Position numbers and translations under genes: made by a program. Below, in pieces: positions 15,602 to 21,886 of a stretch of 21,886 nucleotides of DNA (position 1 is the first letter of the stretch; each line of letters opens with the position of its first letter). The notes under the pieces are model-generated. The model saw only the letters and a list, made by a program, of their open reading frames with translations. It was not told the DNA's origin and ran no database searches. This DNA comes from DATKWV01 sp035529405. Lineage in GTDB: Bacteria > Planctomycetota > Phycisphaerae > Sedimentisphaerales > Anaerobacaceae. The stretch covers positions 1 through 21,886 of the forward strand of contig DATKWV010000049.1 of NCBI GenBank assembly GCA_035529405.1, written 5' to 3'.

Positions 15602-16711
15602 ATGAAACCCAGAGAAAGGGTCTTGAAGGCGTTTAGAAAACTGGACGGTTTGCCCGACCGTGTTCCCGTTCAATTCGAGCTTTGCAGGCAGCTTCTCGAT
15701 CATTTCGGCAAAAAACTCGGCATACCTGTAAATTATACCAATAATCTCTTTGAGGACGTTACCTATAGAATCAGCGGAAATGAACTGCGTACCGCTATGG
15801 GCAGTGACGTTGTCGTTACCGGCGCCGGTACCGCCGACGATTTTCAAATCACGGTTGAAAGCGACGGTACCTGGCTGAACGAATATAAAATGCGGATGAG
15901 ACAGGGCCAGATTTACGTCGAAGTTGTCGATTATCCACTCGCTGATGTAAGAACCGCCGCTGACATCGACGCGTATCGCTTTCCGGACCCTCATGCACCA
16001 GGCCGGTACAGGGATGCCCAGGGCCTTGTAAAAAAATACAAGGACGATTATCTGGTAATCGGGGACATTGAAGTTACCATTTTCGGCCTGGCCCGCCAGT
16101 TGGTCGGAATGGAGAAACTGCTGATGGATATGGCTATGGCTGCGGAATACCTCGAACCTCTTTTTGCAGCGTGCGCTGATTTTCAAACCCAGGTCGGTTT
16201 GCACCTGATAGAGCTTGGTGTCGATGCCATCTGGACCGGTGATGATTTCGGCTCTCAAACCGGCCTGTTGTTCTCGCCGCAGATGTTTAACCAACTGCTC
16301 AAACCCCATTACGCCGCGATGATTAAGACCTTCAAGAACGCCAATCCCGATATTATTCCCATCCTTCACTGCGACGGGGCCGTTAGCAGGCTCCTTTCTA
16401 ACATAAGTGAAATCGGCTACGAAGTTTTTAACCCTGTTCAGCCGGGCGTACCCGGCCATGAGCCCAAAGACCTCAAGGATGCTTTCGGAGACAAGTTTGT
16501 TTTTTGGGGAGCTATCGACCAGCAGCACCTTCTGCCGAACGGAACAGACGCCGAGCTTGAAGCCGATATCAAAGAAAAGATTGAAATACTTGGCAAAAAC
16601 CGCGGCTATATGATTTCACCTGCCCATATAATCCAGGCTGACGTTTCGCCCCAGAGGGTCGAAAAATTCATCGAATTGTGCAGAAAGCACGGAAAATACC
16701 AACATCAGTAA
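15602..16711 (+). CDS. Second URO-D superfamily protein, paralogue of the upstream gene
   Basis: The 369-residue product begins MKPRERVLKAFRK, the usual start of URO-D family proteins outside HemE. It shares landmarks with its neighbour: GDDFG at 213-217 followed by SPQMFNQLLKPHYAAM, then LHCDGA at 255-260, QPGVPGHEPKDLKDAFGDKF and FWGAIDQQHLLP. Where the upstream paralogue has His-x-Cys, this protein has His256-Cys257-Asp258, so metal coordination may differ. It has a longer N-terminal part than the upstream protein. Translation is likely coupled to the preceding gene (3-base gap). An opposite-strand open frame of 383 codons overlaps it but is a coding shadow. The gene converges on the pseudopilin gene, 30 bp away. 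Confidence 0.9.
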   Translation: MKPRERVLKAFRKLDGLPDRVPVQFELCRQLLDHFGKKLGIPVNYTNNLFEDVTYRISGNELRTAMGSDVVVTGAGTADDFQITVESDGTWLNEYKMRMRQGQIYVEVVDYPLADVRTAADIDAYRFPDPHAPGRYRDAQGLVKKYKDDYLVIGDIEVTIFGLARQLVGMEKLLMDMAMAAEYLEPLFAACADFQTQVGLHLIELGVDAIWTGDDFGSQTGLLFSPQMFNQLLKPHYAAMIKTFKNANPDIIPILHCDGAVSRLLSNISEIGYEVFNPVQPGVPGHEPKDLKDAFGDKFVFWGAIDQQHLLPNGTDAELEADIKEKIEILGKNRGYMISPAHIIQADVSPQRVEKFIELCRKHGKYQHQ

Positions 16712-16741
16712 TCTGTATCAGCAGCCAGTAGCAATTTTCAC

Positions 16742-17656
16742 TTAGCGTTTTTTCCTGCCTGTTGTGGGCCAGCTGGCGTAATCGGGCACATAATAAGGCG
16801 AGTTATTCTTGCTGACAGAACCGATTTTGGCCTGCGCACAAACATATTGCCCCGACTGGCATTCTAAACCTTCACAGTGACCGTCAACAAACACTGCGTT
16901 GGCCCTGTCTTTATGACGAAAGCACGTCGTTGGGCACAGGTTCTTTTCCCAGCCGCTGCTGTTGTAAAGGTACGGCGGGTCAAGAAGCGCCGTGTTCCTC
17001 AATATGGGGCTTTTGCCGCTGGAGTCCAGGTTGATTAGTGTATCGGCAAAAGCAATTACCAAGGCTGGCCTTTTGACAGTCGTTATTTTCTGCCAGGGCC
17101 TGTCTTTTATCTTCTCCCCCCAGCCGCTTGCCTGCGGGCAAAGATAATAGCCGTTGTACCCGTATGTGCTGGTAATCCACTTGGGGTCGTCGGGTTCGCC
17201 TGCCGGTTTACCCTGAAGCCCATAGCTGCCGTACCGCTGCGAGGGGCATTCGTACACGCTGTTTTTGGATAGCTCGCTTTGCAGGTAAGGCCACACAAAA
17301 CCTTTGGTATGGTCGATACCGTCCGCCTGTTTCTGGCCCCACCAGTAAATGCCTGATTGACCGGCCAAAGGCATGGCGTAATTATCGTAGTCGTTGCCGT
17401 AAAGCGCAAACGCTACGCCCAGCTGTCGTAAATTACTCATACACACCACTGCCTTGGCGTATCTTCTCGCCGAACCAACCACACCCAGCAGAACAGATGT
17501 CAGTACTGCCAGGATACCTATAACCACAAGCAGCTCTACAACAGTAAAACCTCCGCACGCCCTGCCGGGCGTATATTCAGGGTCATATTTAGCCCCCGGC
17601 TCTGCCGGGGGGTACTTCCACGAGTGCATTCCCGACTTCATTTGCTTTGCCGCCAT
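16742..17656 (-). CDS. Type II secretion/type IV pilin-like prepilin, H-X9-DG family
   Basis: Counting from ATG at 17656, the prepilin motif is G36-F37 followed by TVVELLVVIGILAVLTSVLLG, with the conserved Glu at mature position 5 (residue 41). The protein ends with H248-KDRANAVFV-D258-G259, the H-X9-DG signature of the large planctomycete/Verrucomicrobia pseudopilin-like family. The mature domain has the usual CMSNLRQLGVAFALYGNDYDN segment. By family, it is processed by prepilin peptidase and sits in the inner membrane or a pseudopilus; individual roles are unknown. The leader is odd: residues 1-22 (MAAKQMKSGMHSWKYPPAEP...) are encoded entirely by a REP-like repeat unit, including all candidate start codons (17656, 17641, 17629). 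No good ribosome binding site is seen, so the start is uncertain. Confidence 0.82.
   Translation of the reverse strand: MAAKQMKSGMHSWKYPPAEPGAKYDPEYTPGRACGGFTVVELLVVIGILAVLTSVLLGVVGSARRYAKAVVCMSNLRQLGVAFALYGNDYDNYAMPLAGQSGIYWWGQKQADGIDHTKGFVWPYLQSELSKNSVYECPSQRYGSYGLQGKPAGEPDDPKWITSTYGYNGYYLCPQASGWGEKIKDRPWQKITTVKRPALVIAFADTLINLDSSGKSPILRNTALLDPPYLYNSSGWEKNLCPTTCFRHKDRANAVFVDGHCEGLECQSGQYVCAQAKIGSVSKNNSPYYVPDYASWPTTGRKKR
17557..17572. repeat. Short palindrome in the prepilin leader
   Basis: ACGCCC-TGCC-GGGCGT is a perfect 6-bp inverted repeat. It differs from the neighbouring REP palindrome but lies directly beside it and encodes leader residues just before the prepilin cleavage site. Confidence 0.5.
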
Positions 17657-17822
17657 ACTTTGACCGCGCCCTTTCGCTTTTTTTATTTAGCCCCCGGCTC
17701 TGCCGGGGGGTACTTCCACGAGTGCATTCCCGACTTCATTTGCTTCGCCACTATAACTATACTTGACTGCGCCCTTTCGCTTTTTTTATTTGCCCCCGGC
17801 TTTGCCGGGGGGTATTTACACC
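17591..17822. repeat. REP-like repeat array, left of the RAYT gene
   Basis: Two nearly identical units of 98 and 102 bp (17591-17688, 17689-17790) plus a truncated third (17791-17822). Each carries a palindrome with an 8-bp stem CCCCCGGC/GCCGGGGG and a 3-base loop (17593-17611, 17691-17709, 17793-17811). This is followed by GTAC or GTAT at the hairpin foot, then CACGAGTGCATTCCCGACTT, and a CGCCCTTTCGC plus T-rich tail. The first unit is inside the prepilin reading frame and the third contains the stop codon of the RAYT gene. Confidence 0.9.
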
Positions 17823-18283
17823 TTTGGATGGGTGCGAAAATCGTGTTCTTTGACGTATTTTATTCTCTCGGTCATCGCTTTCTGGTTAAAGCAAAACCGC
17901 TTGTCATATCCCTTTGTCCACACTCTTCCCTCATATCCGGATTTCTGCAGTGCCTTCCTGGCCGCGTTCTTATAGTATCCCACAAGCACACTTATTGGAA
18001 CTTGAACATACTCACACGCAATGTGTACATGATTCGAACATACTGCAATAGCGTATATTTTTTGTCCGAACCGTTTTGCCGCTTCGGCTACAGCCTGCCG
18101 TACAATAGCCTTTTGGTTGTTTTCCAATCGCACGGGCTGCCTTTTCAGTTTCTTCTGGCAGTCTGTTTTTAATGCGGCGTTTCGTCCCCTGACTATTCCA
18201 TCTTTGACAAATCCTTGCTTTTCACCTTGCAGCCAGGTTCCATAGGTGGTCCAGGTTATCATGTATCCGACTGTCCGCGGCAT
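17816..18283 (-). CDS. REP-associated tyrosine transposase (RAYT, Y1/IS200-like)
   Basis: The 155-residue product has the single-domain Y1 architecture: N-terminal VGYMITWTTYGTWLQG, the HUH motif in SNHVHIACE (His85 and His87), a GYYKNAARKAL helix at 102-112, WTKGYDKRF, and a final helix with IKYVKEH. Tyr143 there lies about 56 residues after the HUH motif and is the likely nucleophile. By family, RAYTs nick single-stranded REP hairpins and are single-copy domesticated transposases, not freely mobile insertion sequences. The gene is bracketed on both sides by copies of a palindromic repeat, its presumed substrate, and its stop codon lies in one copy. A GGAG lies 11 bases before the ATG. No sign of frameshift or truncation is seen, so it is probably active. 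Confidence 0.93.
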   Translation of the reverse strand: MPRTVGYMITWTTYGTWLQGEKQGFVKDGIVRGRNAALKTDCQKKLKRQPVRLENNQKAIVRQAVAEAAKRFGQKIYAIAVCSNHVHIACEYVQVPISVLVGYYKNAARKALQKSGYEGRVWTKGYDKRFCFNQKAMTERIKYVKEHDFRTHPKV

Positions 18284-18320
18284 GACTTATCAATCTCCTG
18301 TTCCAATTTTCACTTGCCCC

Positions 18321-18535
18321 GCCCTTTCGCTTTTTTTATTTGCCCCCGGCTCTGCTTTTTTTATTTAGCCCCCGGCTCTGCTTTTTTTATTTAGCCCCCG
18401 GCTCTGCCGGGGGGTATTTACACGAGTGCATTCCCGACTTCATTTGCTTGGCCGCCCTACTTTGACCGCGCCCTTTCGCTTTTTTTATTTAGCCCCCGGC
18501 TCTGCCGGGGGGTACTTACACCGCCGGGGGGCATT
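18321..18535. repeat. REP-like repeat array, right of the RAYT gene
   Basis: Two palindromes (18395-18413, 18493-18511) belong to one complete 98-bp unit (18393-18490) and a partial unit running to 18535. To the left, a shorter unit of 25-26 bp covering the T-rich tail and the first half of the palindrome is tandemly repeated three times (18330-18354, 18355-18380, 18381-18406). A further half-palindrome (GCCGGGGGG, about 18522-18531) abuts the stop codon of the propeller gene. Structure and sequence match the array on the other side of the RAYT gene. Confidence 0.9.
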
Positions 18536-20079
18536 TACTCTACCCTGCTGCCCGCCAGCAGCGAAAAATCAATCATATCGACCTTGCCGTCAAGGCTCAG
18601 GTCGTTGCGTTCTAAGCCGACTGCGCCGTCAAAAAGCCATTTCTGTGTCATCTTCGCCAAATCAAGCAGGTCAACCTTTCCATCGCCGGTAATGTCACCC
18701 AGCCGTGCAGGCTGGCCGAACTTGAACAAACCGTCGTACCCCGTACTGTATAAACTGTCGCATGTTACTGCCGGGCTGTTGCCGCAGCCGGAAAAATGTC
18801 CCATCACGAAGTTGGGGTCGTCCGGTGTTAATGTTACATCCAGAATATACAGGTCGGTATATAAGCCGAAGTAGTCCCCGTCAGCCGGTATGGCCCCGAC
18901 ATACAGCTTGCCGTTGGCGTAAACAGGCTGGCTTGTCCAGCCGCCCACTACGATATTGGGGCCGGTTTCCCATAATTTGACAACGCTTGTCCCGAGGTCA
19001 CGGTATGCCTCGACCTTTGCGCGTGAACCGACAAACCACGGCGGGTCATCCGCAATCCCCCCGCAGATATAAATCGTGTCCCCGACCACCACCGGAATGG
19101 CGTTTGTGCGCTCGGTCTGGGCAATCCAGACTATACTGCCGTCGTTGCAGTCAATCTTGCACAGTGCCGAGTTGTCCTGACACTCTTGGCTCCAGTCATA
19201 GTTTGCCGCGTACAGATACCCTTCTTTCGTAACCGTTACTCCGCCGCAAAAGCCCTCAAAGTTCGGGTCGCTGCTTTCCCACAGCTCCACCGCCTCGTCC
19301 GCCGCCGCGTCGTAAGCGTGTATGCTGCCGTAGAAGCTGTCTGTTCCGGTCAGACTTGCCGCATATACAGCACCGTCTTTATAAGCCGGCGAATTGCCGC
19401 TTGTTGCGCCTAAAGTGTCCGACCAGACAATCTCGCCCTGCTGATAAGGATTGCCCGGCCCATTGGCGTCGAGGTTGATGCAGTACAGCTTGCCGGAAGA
19501 ACCGAAACCGTCATAATCGGTGATAAACGCCCTCGCGTACGGAATATCCAGGGCCGTACAGGCCGATGCGTTCACAATCGGCTTTTCAAGCGGTGTTGAC
19601 CACTGCACTGTCCCGCCCTCAGCATCCAGTGCAAATAACTTATATCCCGAGCCTATCAGCACCGTATTATGTTTGGTATCGATACAGGCACTTGAGCACG
19701 AGCCGTATATAGCCATATCTACAGGCCTGGCCCACAGTATTTCACCCGAGTTGCTGTCATAGGCGATTATCTGGCTGGCCGTATAATCAAAGCCGGTTGG
19801 TGACTGTTCGTTTGGCTCGAAGTATTTTGCGTACGCATAGACCTTGCCGTCATACAGCACCGTACCTGTCGGCCCTTCGAATTCAACGTAGTATTCCGGG
19901 TCCTGCGGGTCCTGCCAGGCCTGCCATTCCAGTGTGTTTGAGTCGATTATGTTAGGGCCGTCCACTGCGATTGACTGCCTGCTGGAAAAATGCCCGTAAT
20001 GTGTCCAGCTTTCGCTTTCTGCGCCCGCACTTACAGCCACGGCGCCAACAACAAACAATCTTATCAATTTCGCAACCAT
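18535..20079 (-). CDS. Secreted PQQ-like beta-propeller protein with C-terminal dockerin-type repeat, under B12 riboswitch control
   Basis: The 514-residue product has a signal peptide (MVAKLIRLFVVGAVAVSAGA). At about 80-450 it has repeating propeller blades of the PQQ/BamB type, with the recurring 'GxxxW' docking motif (GEILWARP, GGTVQWSTPL, GEIVWSDTL, GSIVWIAQT). The C-terminus has two EF-hand-like loops characteristic of type I dockerins: DITGDGKVDLLD (462-473) and DLSLDGKVDMID (493-504). By family, dockerins bind cohesins or calcium, and in planctomycetes such tails are common on exported proteins. Enzymatic PQQ ligands are not evident, so a structural or binding role is more likely. AAGGAG lies 9 bases before the ATG. 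An intrinsic terminator and a cobalamin riboswitch lie immediately upstream, so expression is very probably B12-repressed. This is unusual for such a protein and suggests a role in B12 or corrinoid acquisition, which is inference. Confidence 0.9.
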   Translation of the reverse strand: MVAKLIRLFVVGAVAVSAGAESESWTHYGHFSSRQSIAVDGPNIIDSNTLEWQAWQDPQDPEYYVEFEGPTGTVLYDGKVYAYAKYFEPNEQSPTGFDYTASQIIAYDSNSGEILWARPVDMAIYGSCSSACIDTKHNTVLIGSGYKLFALDAEGGTVQWSTPLEKPIVNASACTALDIPYARAFITDYDGFGSSGKLYCINLDANGPGNPYQQGEIVWSDTLGATSGNSPAYKDGAVYAASLTGTDSFYGSIHAYDAAADEAVELWESSDPNFEGFCGGVTVTKEGYLYAANYDWSQECQDNSALCKIDCNDGSIVWIAQTERTNAIPVVVGDTIYICGGIADDPPWFVGSRAKVEAYRDLGTSVVKLWETGPNIVVGGWTSQPVYANGKLYVGAIPADGDYFGLYTDLYILDVTLTPDDPNFVMGHFSGCGNSPAVTCDSLYSTGYDGLFKFGQPARLGDITGDGKVDLLDLAKMTQKWLFDGAVGLERNDLSLDGKVDMIDFSLLAGSRVE

Positions 20080-20100
20080 TCTTTCTCACTCCTTCCTTCG

Positions 20101-20135
20101 AAAAAAAAACCGCCGTTCCCACGAAGGAACGGCGG
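20101..20135 (-). terminator. Intrinsic terminator serving as riboswitch expression platform
   Basis: On the minus strand a perfect 10-bp stem CCGCCGTTCC/GGAACGGCGG with a 6-base loop is followed at once by nine T. It ends about 21 bases before the start codon of the propeller gene and about 185 bases after the end of the cobalamin aptamer. A terminator placed between aptamer and ribosome binding site, with no gene in between, implies transcription attenuation. Confidence 0.88.
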
Positions 20136-20319
20136 CTGAAATTACTGCCGACACCGCTTTTTAAGCACCAGCCAATTCTATACCTGCCGGAAAAACCTGT
20201 TGTACTTAGCCTGATGGTTTTTTTACAGTGTTCCGTATCGCGAGAGCACTGGGACGGCTGTCTTGTTCTCTGAATGCGCATGTACCGGCGCAATACAGGA
20301 CAGCTGCCCCTCTTTACTT

Positions 20320-20650
20320 AACCACAGGCAGGTTTTCTGGCTTACGCCTTACCTCAAGACCCCTTCCCATCCCGCACTGATTTTAACATCGGCCAAAGCA
20401 CAAAAGCATCCCTGAAGATGAACTTTTGCTGCCGGCATGGTTTTCTGCCGGTTTTAGCATTGACCAGGACACAAAAGCATCCCTTGCACTATTTTAGAAT
20501 CAGTGCCGGACAGTGGGACAAACTGTCTCTCGGACTTCCGAAATGTTTCGGAACAGGCGCTTACAGCGGCGCGACCACCCCGGATTCTAACCGGGTTCCC
20601 GTTTTGATATCCGAAAAGCCGCGAGTTTAAAGCGGCAAGCTCAATACATA
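20320..20650 (-). ncRNA. Cobalamin riboswitch (aptamer)
   Basis: Minus-strand landmarks match the cobalamin class. AAACGGGAACCCGGTTAGAA then TCCGG and CGCGCCGCTGTAAGC (20603-20559) corresponds to the conserved GGGAA...GGU..AAUCC...CGCCGCUGU segment. GGGATGGGAAGGGGTCTTGA (about 20374-20355) corresponds to GGGAAGG, and GCCAGAAAACCTGCC (20341-20327) to the characteristic 3' end. A CCACUG box is present near 20513. The arm between the CCACUG and GGGAAGG boxes is much longer than usual and holds a 33-base duplication. The exact 5' limit of the outer stems is not certain. The element belongs to the leader of the 18535-20079 gene. Confidence 0.9.
20381..20484 (-). repeat. Imperfect 33-base direct repeat in the riboswitch arm
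   Basis: The segments 20381-20413 and 20452-20484 share 27 of 33 bases on the minus strand (both start AGGGATGCTTTTGTG and end TAAAA), and all six differences are transitions. A 9-bp inverted repeat GCACTGATT/AATCAGTGC closes the arm (about 20495-20503 with 20374-20382). Between the copies is a CCGGCA/TGCCGG hairpin. Confidence 0.75.
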
Positions 20651-20797
20651 CAAGCAGCAAGATTCAACAGCCAACAATCTTTAATAAACCAGCTTTTCGG
20701 ACCTGCGGTTCGACTATGAAATTGTACAAAGAGCAAACTCGCTGCCCTTTTAGCAGAAGAGATGGTGTCCGGAAAGAGAAAAAGCGAAAAAATTTTC

Positions 20798-21313
20798 TTA
20801 TTTGAGGTAAATAATTGTAAAAACTGTAGTTAAAACAATCAGCACGCAAAGAATCACAAAAGTAACCAACATCCAGGCTGTGCGCCTTGTCTGCCGGGTC
20901 ATTAGGGCCTTGATGTATTTGCCCTCGGCAGTGAGAATTTCGCTCATGTGTTTGATGGTGTCGGTCTGCTCGGTGGTGCCGGCATCAAGCTTTTCCAGCG
21001 TCTGGTTGAACCGGCCAAACCCATCATTTATTCTGCCGGTCAAATCCTCGTGATGAACAATCTGCTTGTCTAAGTGCTCGTTGATGTTGCGAAGCTGGGT
21101 TATCAACTCCTCAAAGCCCTTCTGCAGCTTCTCCAGCGATTGAGTCCTGTCAATCTGCTGGGCGGCGCTGACCTGAATCTGATTACCGCTGCCCTGCTGG
21201 CTGGGGCCGGTGTGCACATCGGTCGGCCAGTTGTAAACCTCCTGAGGCTTACGCTTTCTTCCAAAACGGAACCATTTGCCTATCGTGGAACGGAAAAAAT
21301 CCATCAAACCCAT
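20798..21313 (-). CDS. Coiled-coil protein with a single C-terminal membrane segment, function unknown
   Basis: The 171-residue product starts MGLMDFFRSTIGKWFRF, then a basic stretch (GRKRKPQEV). A long heptad-like helical region covers residues about 55-130 (LEKLQKGFEELITQLRNIN, INDGFGRFNQTLEKLD). The C-terminal transmembrane helix is at about 146-169 (AWMLVTFVILCVLIVLTTVF), followed by IIYLK. No signal peptide is present, so it is probably tail-anchored in the inner membrane with the coil in the cytoplasm. The family is not recognised. It is divergent from the FAA-hydrolase gene and probably monocistronic. An ATG three codons later is an alternative start. The Shine-Dalgarno is weak (CGGGGAC). 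Confidence 0.75.
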   Translation of the reverse strand: MGLMDFFRSTIGKWFRFGRKRKPQEVYNWPTDVHTGPSQQGSGNQIQVSAAQQIDRTQSLEKLQKGFEELITQLRNINEHLDKQIVHHEDLTGRINDGFGRFNQTLEKLDAGTTEQTDTIKHMSEILTAEGKYIKALMTRQTRRTAWMLVTFVILCVLIVLTTVFTIIYLK

Positions 21314-21343
21314 TTGTAATGTCCCCGCATTTTTGTGTTTTTC

Positions 21344-21417
21344 GGCCGGGTACCGGCCTGTATAGAATTTCTGATTACACCGAAAATTATTACAAATTTT
21401 TCCTGCTGAAAAGTCAA
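21344..21417 (-). promoter_or_regulatory. Promoter and leader hairpin of the coiled-coil protein gene
   Basis: On the minus strand TTGACT (21417-21412) is spaced 17 bases from TGTAAT (21394-21389), a reasonable promoter whose RNA would start near 21382. The leader contains a perfect GGCCGG-GTA-CCGGCC palindrome (21344-21358), which could be a regulator site or an mRNA hairpin. Confidence 0.4.
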
Positions 21418-21473
21418 GTTTATTTTGCTAAGATAGGCTTTTGAGCCCCCTTTACCTGCAAGAAAGGCAAAAA

Positions 21474-21886
21474 ATGAAGCTGATTACATATAACAAGGCC
21501 AGTGTAACCTCCTGCGGTATGCTAATCGATGATAAGGTTATTGACATCCCTTCAGCATGGCGGTGGTCCGATGCGCCGACAAGCGTAATAGAGATTCTTC
21601 GCAGGGGCGCCGGGTGCCTTGCAAAACTCGGACAACTGGCTGAATCGGTACAATACTTTATACCGGCAAAGTCGGTTAAAATTCTTGCGCCAATACCCCG
21701 GCCGGGCAAGGTAATCGCCCTTGCGGGCAATTACAGCAAACATATAAAAGAGGTGGGGCTTGCCCTGGGTTTGTCCGATTCGCCGCGCAAAACCACCGTG
21801 CCCCGGCCGTTTCTTATGCCGGCTACGGTGGTAACGGGGCCGGGCACGGAAATACCCTGGCCGGCTTACAGCGAGCAGATAGATTA
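21474..21886 (+). CDS. Fumarylacetoacetate hydrolase family protein, 5' part only
   Basis: The frame is open from ATG at 21474 (AAAGG about 6 bases upstream) to the right edge, covering 137 codons. The N-terminal region (MKLITYNKASVTSCGMLID...) is the small domain typical of FAH-family enzymes such as 2-hydroxyhepta-2,4-diene-1,7-dioate isomerases and acylpyruvases. It is followed by the start of the catalytic domain: IPRPGKVIALAGNYSKHIKE (the usual 'GLNYxxHxxE' motif with the metal-site glutamate region) and EIPWPAYSEQIDY, equivalent to the 'LDYExEL' segment where the metal ligands lie. The remainder is outside the window, so the substrate cannot be judged. By family, the enzyme cleaves or isomerises C-C bonds in diketo or hydroxymuconate-type acids with Mg2+. 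Confidence 0.85.
   Translation, partial: MKLITYNKASVTSCGMLIDDKVIDIPSAWRWSDAPTSVIEILRRGAGCLAKLGQLAESVQYFIPAKSVKILAPIPRPGKVIALAGNYSKHIKEVGLALGLSDSPRKTTVPRPFLMPATVVTGPGTEIPWPAYSEQID

Noticed and set aside
15377..16528. 383-codon open frame on the minus strand
   Set aside because: It lies wholly antisense to two well supported URO-D family genes, has no recognisable domain and its composition is what the complement of those genes would give.
17593..18511. GC-rich palindromes as intrinsic terminators
   Set aside because: The T run precedes the stem on the plus strand and appears as A on the minus strand, so it is on the wrong side for termination in either direction.
17591..18535. CRISPR array
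   Set aside because: Repeats are almost directly adjacent with no variable spacers, are about 98 bp long and flank a RAYT gene.
20418..20660. Open frames of about 70 codons on both strands
   Set aside because: They overlap the conserved core of the cobalamin riboswitch.

Overview
The window looks like a chromosomal segment of a bacterium of the Planctomycetota, most likely the Phycisphaerae/Sedimentisphaerales side. This is inferred from protein style: an H-X9-DG type prepilin, a dockerin-type calcium repeat on a secreted beta-propeller, 'choice-of-anchor Q'-like endings on beta-helix proteins, and a RAYT transposase with its own palindromic repeats. No rRNA, tRNA or CRISPR array was found, so the assignment is not firm.

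Positions 1-11,014 hold large cell-surface or exported proteins, all on the minus strand. A two-partner secretion pair (TpsB transporter 4200-6131, then TpsA exoprotein from 4100 running off the left edge) is read leftwards. It is preceded by a 1340-residue secreted protein (6992-11014) with two duplicated right-handed beta-helices, a glycosidase-like TIM-barrel segment and a C-terminal fibronectin III domain.

Positions 11,015-12,940 are an accessory stretch. They hold dispersed repeat debris, a 35-residue lysine-rich microprotein behind a palindromic operator-like site, and an overlapping pair (79-residue unknown plus a small nucleotidyltransferase) apparently read from a leaderless extended -10 promoter.

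Positions 12,941-16,711 are housekeeping or metabolic genes on the plus strand: ribulose-phosphate 3-epimerase, acetyl-CoA carboxylase beta subunit, and two paralogous URO-D superfamily proteins that are almost contiguous.

Positions 16,742-20,650 are again on the minus strand. A cobalamin riboswitch with a textbook intrinsic terminator lies directly before a secreted PQQ-like beta-propeller/dockerin protein. It is followed by a RAYT transposase embedded in arrays of about 98-bp REP-like units, and by a pseudopilin whose N-terminal leader is itself encoded by one of those units. The right end carries a coiled-coil membrane protein (minus) and the start of a fumarylacetoacetate hydrolase family gene (plus).

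The observations most worth following up are the B12 riboswitch controlling a propeller/dockerin protein with a duplicated aptamer arm, the REP unit exapted as a prepilin leader, and the small nucleotidyltransferase module.
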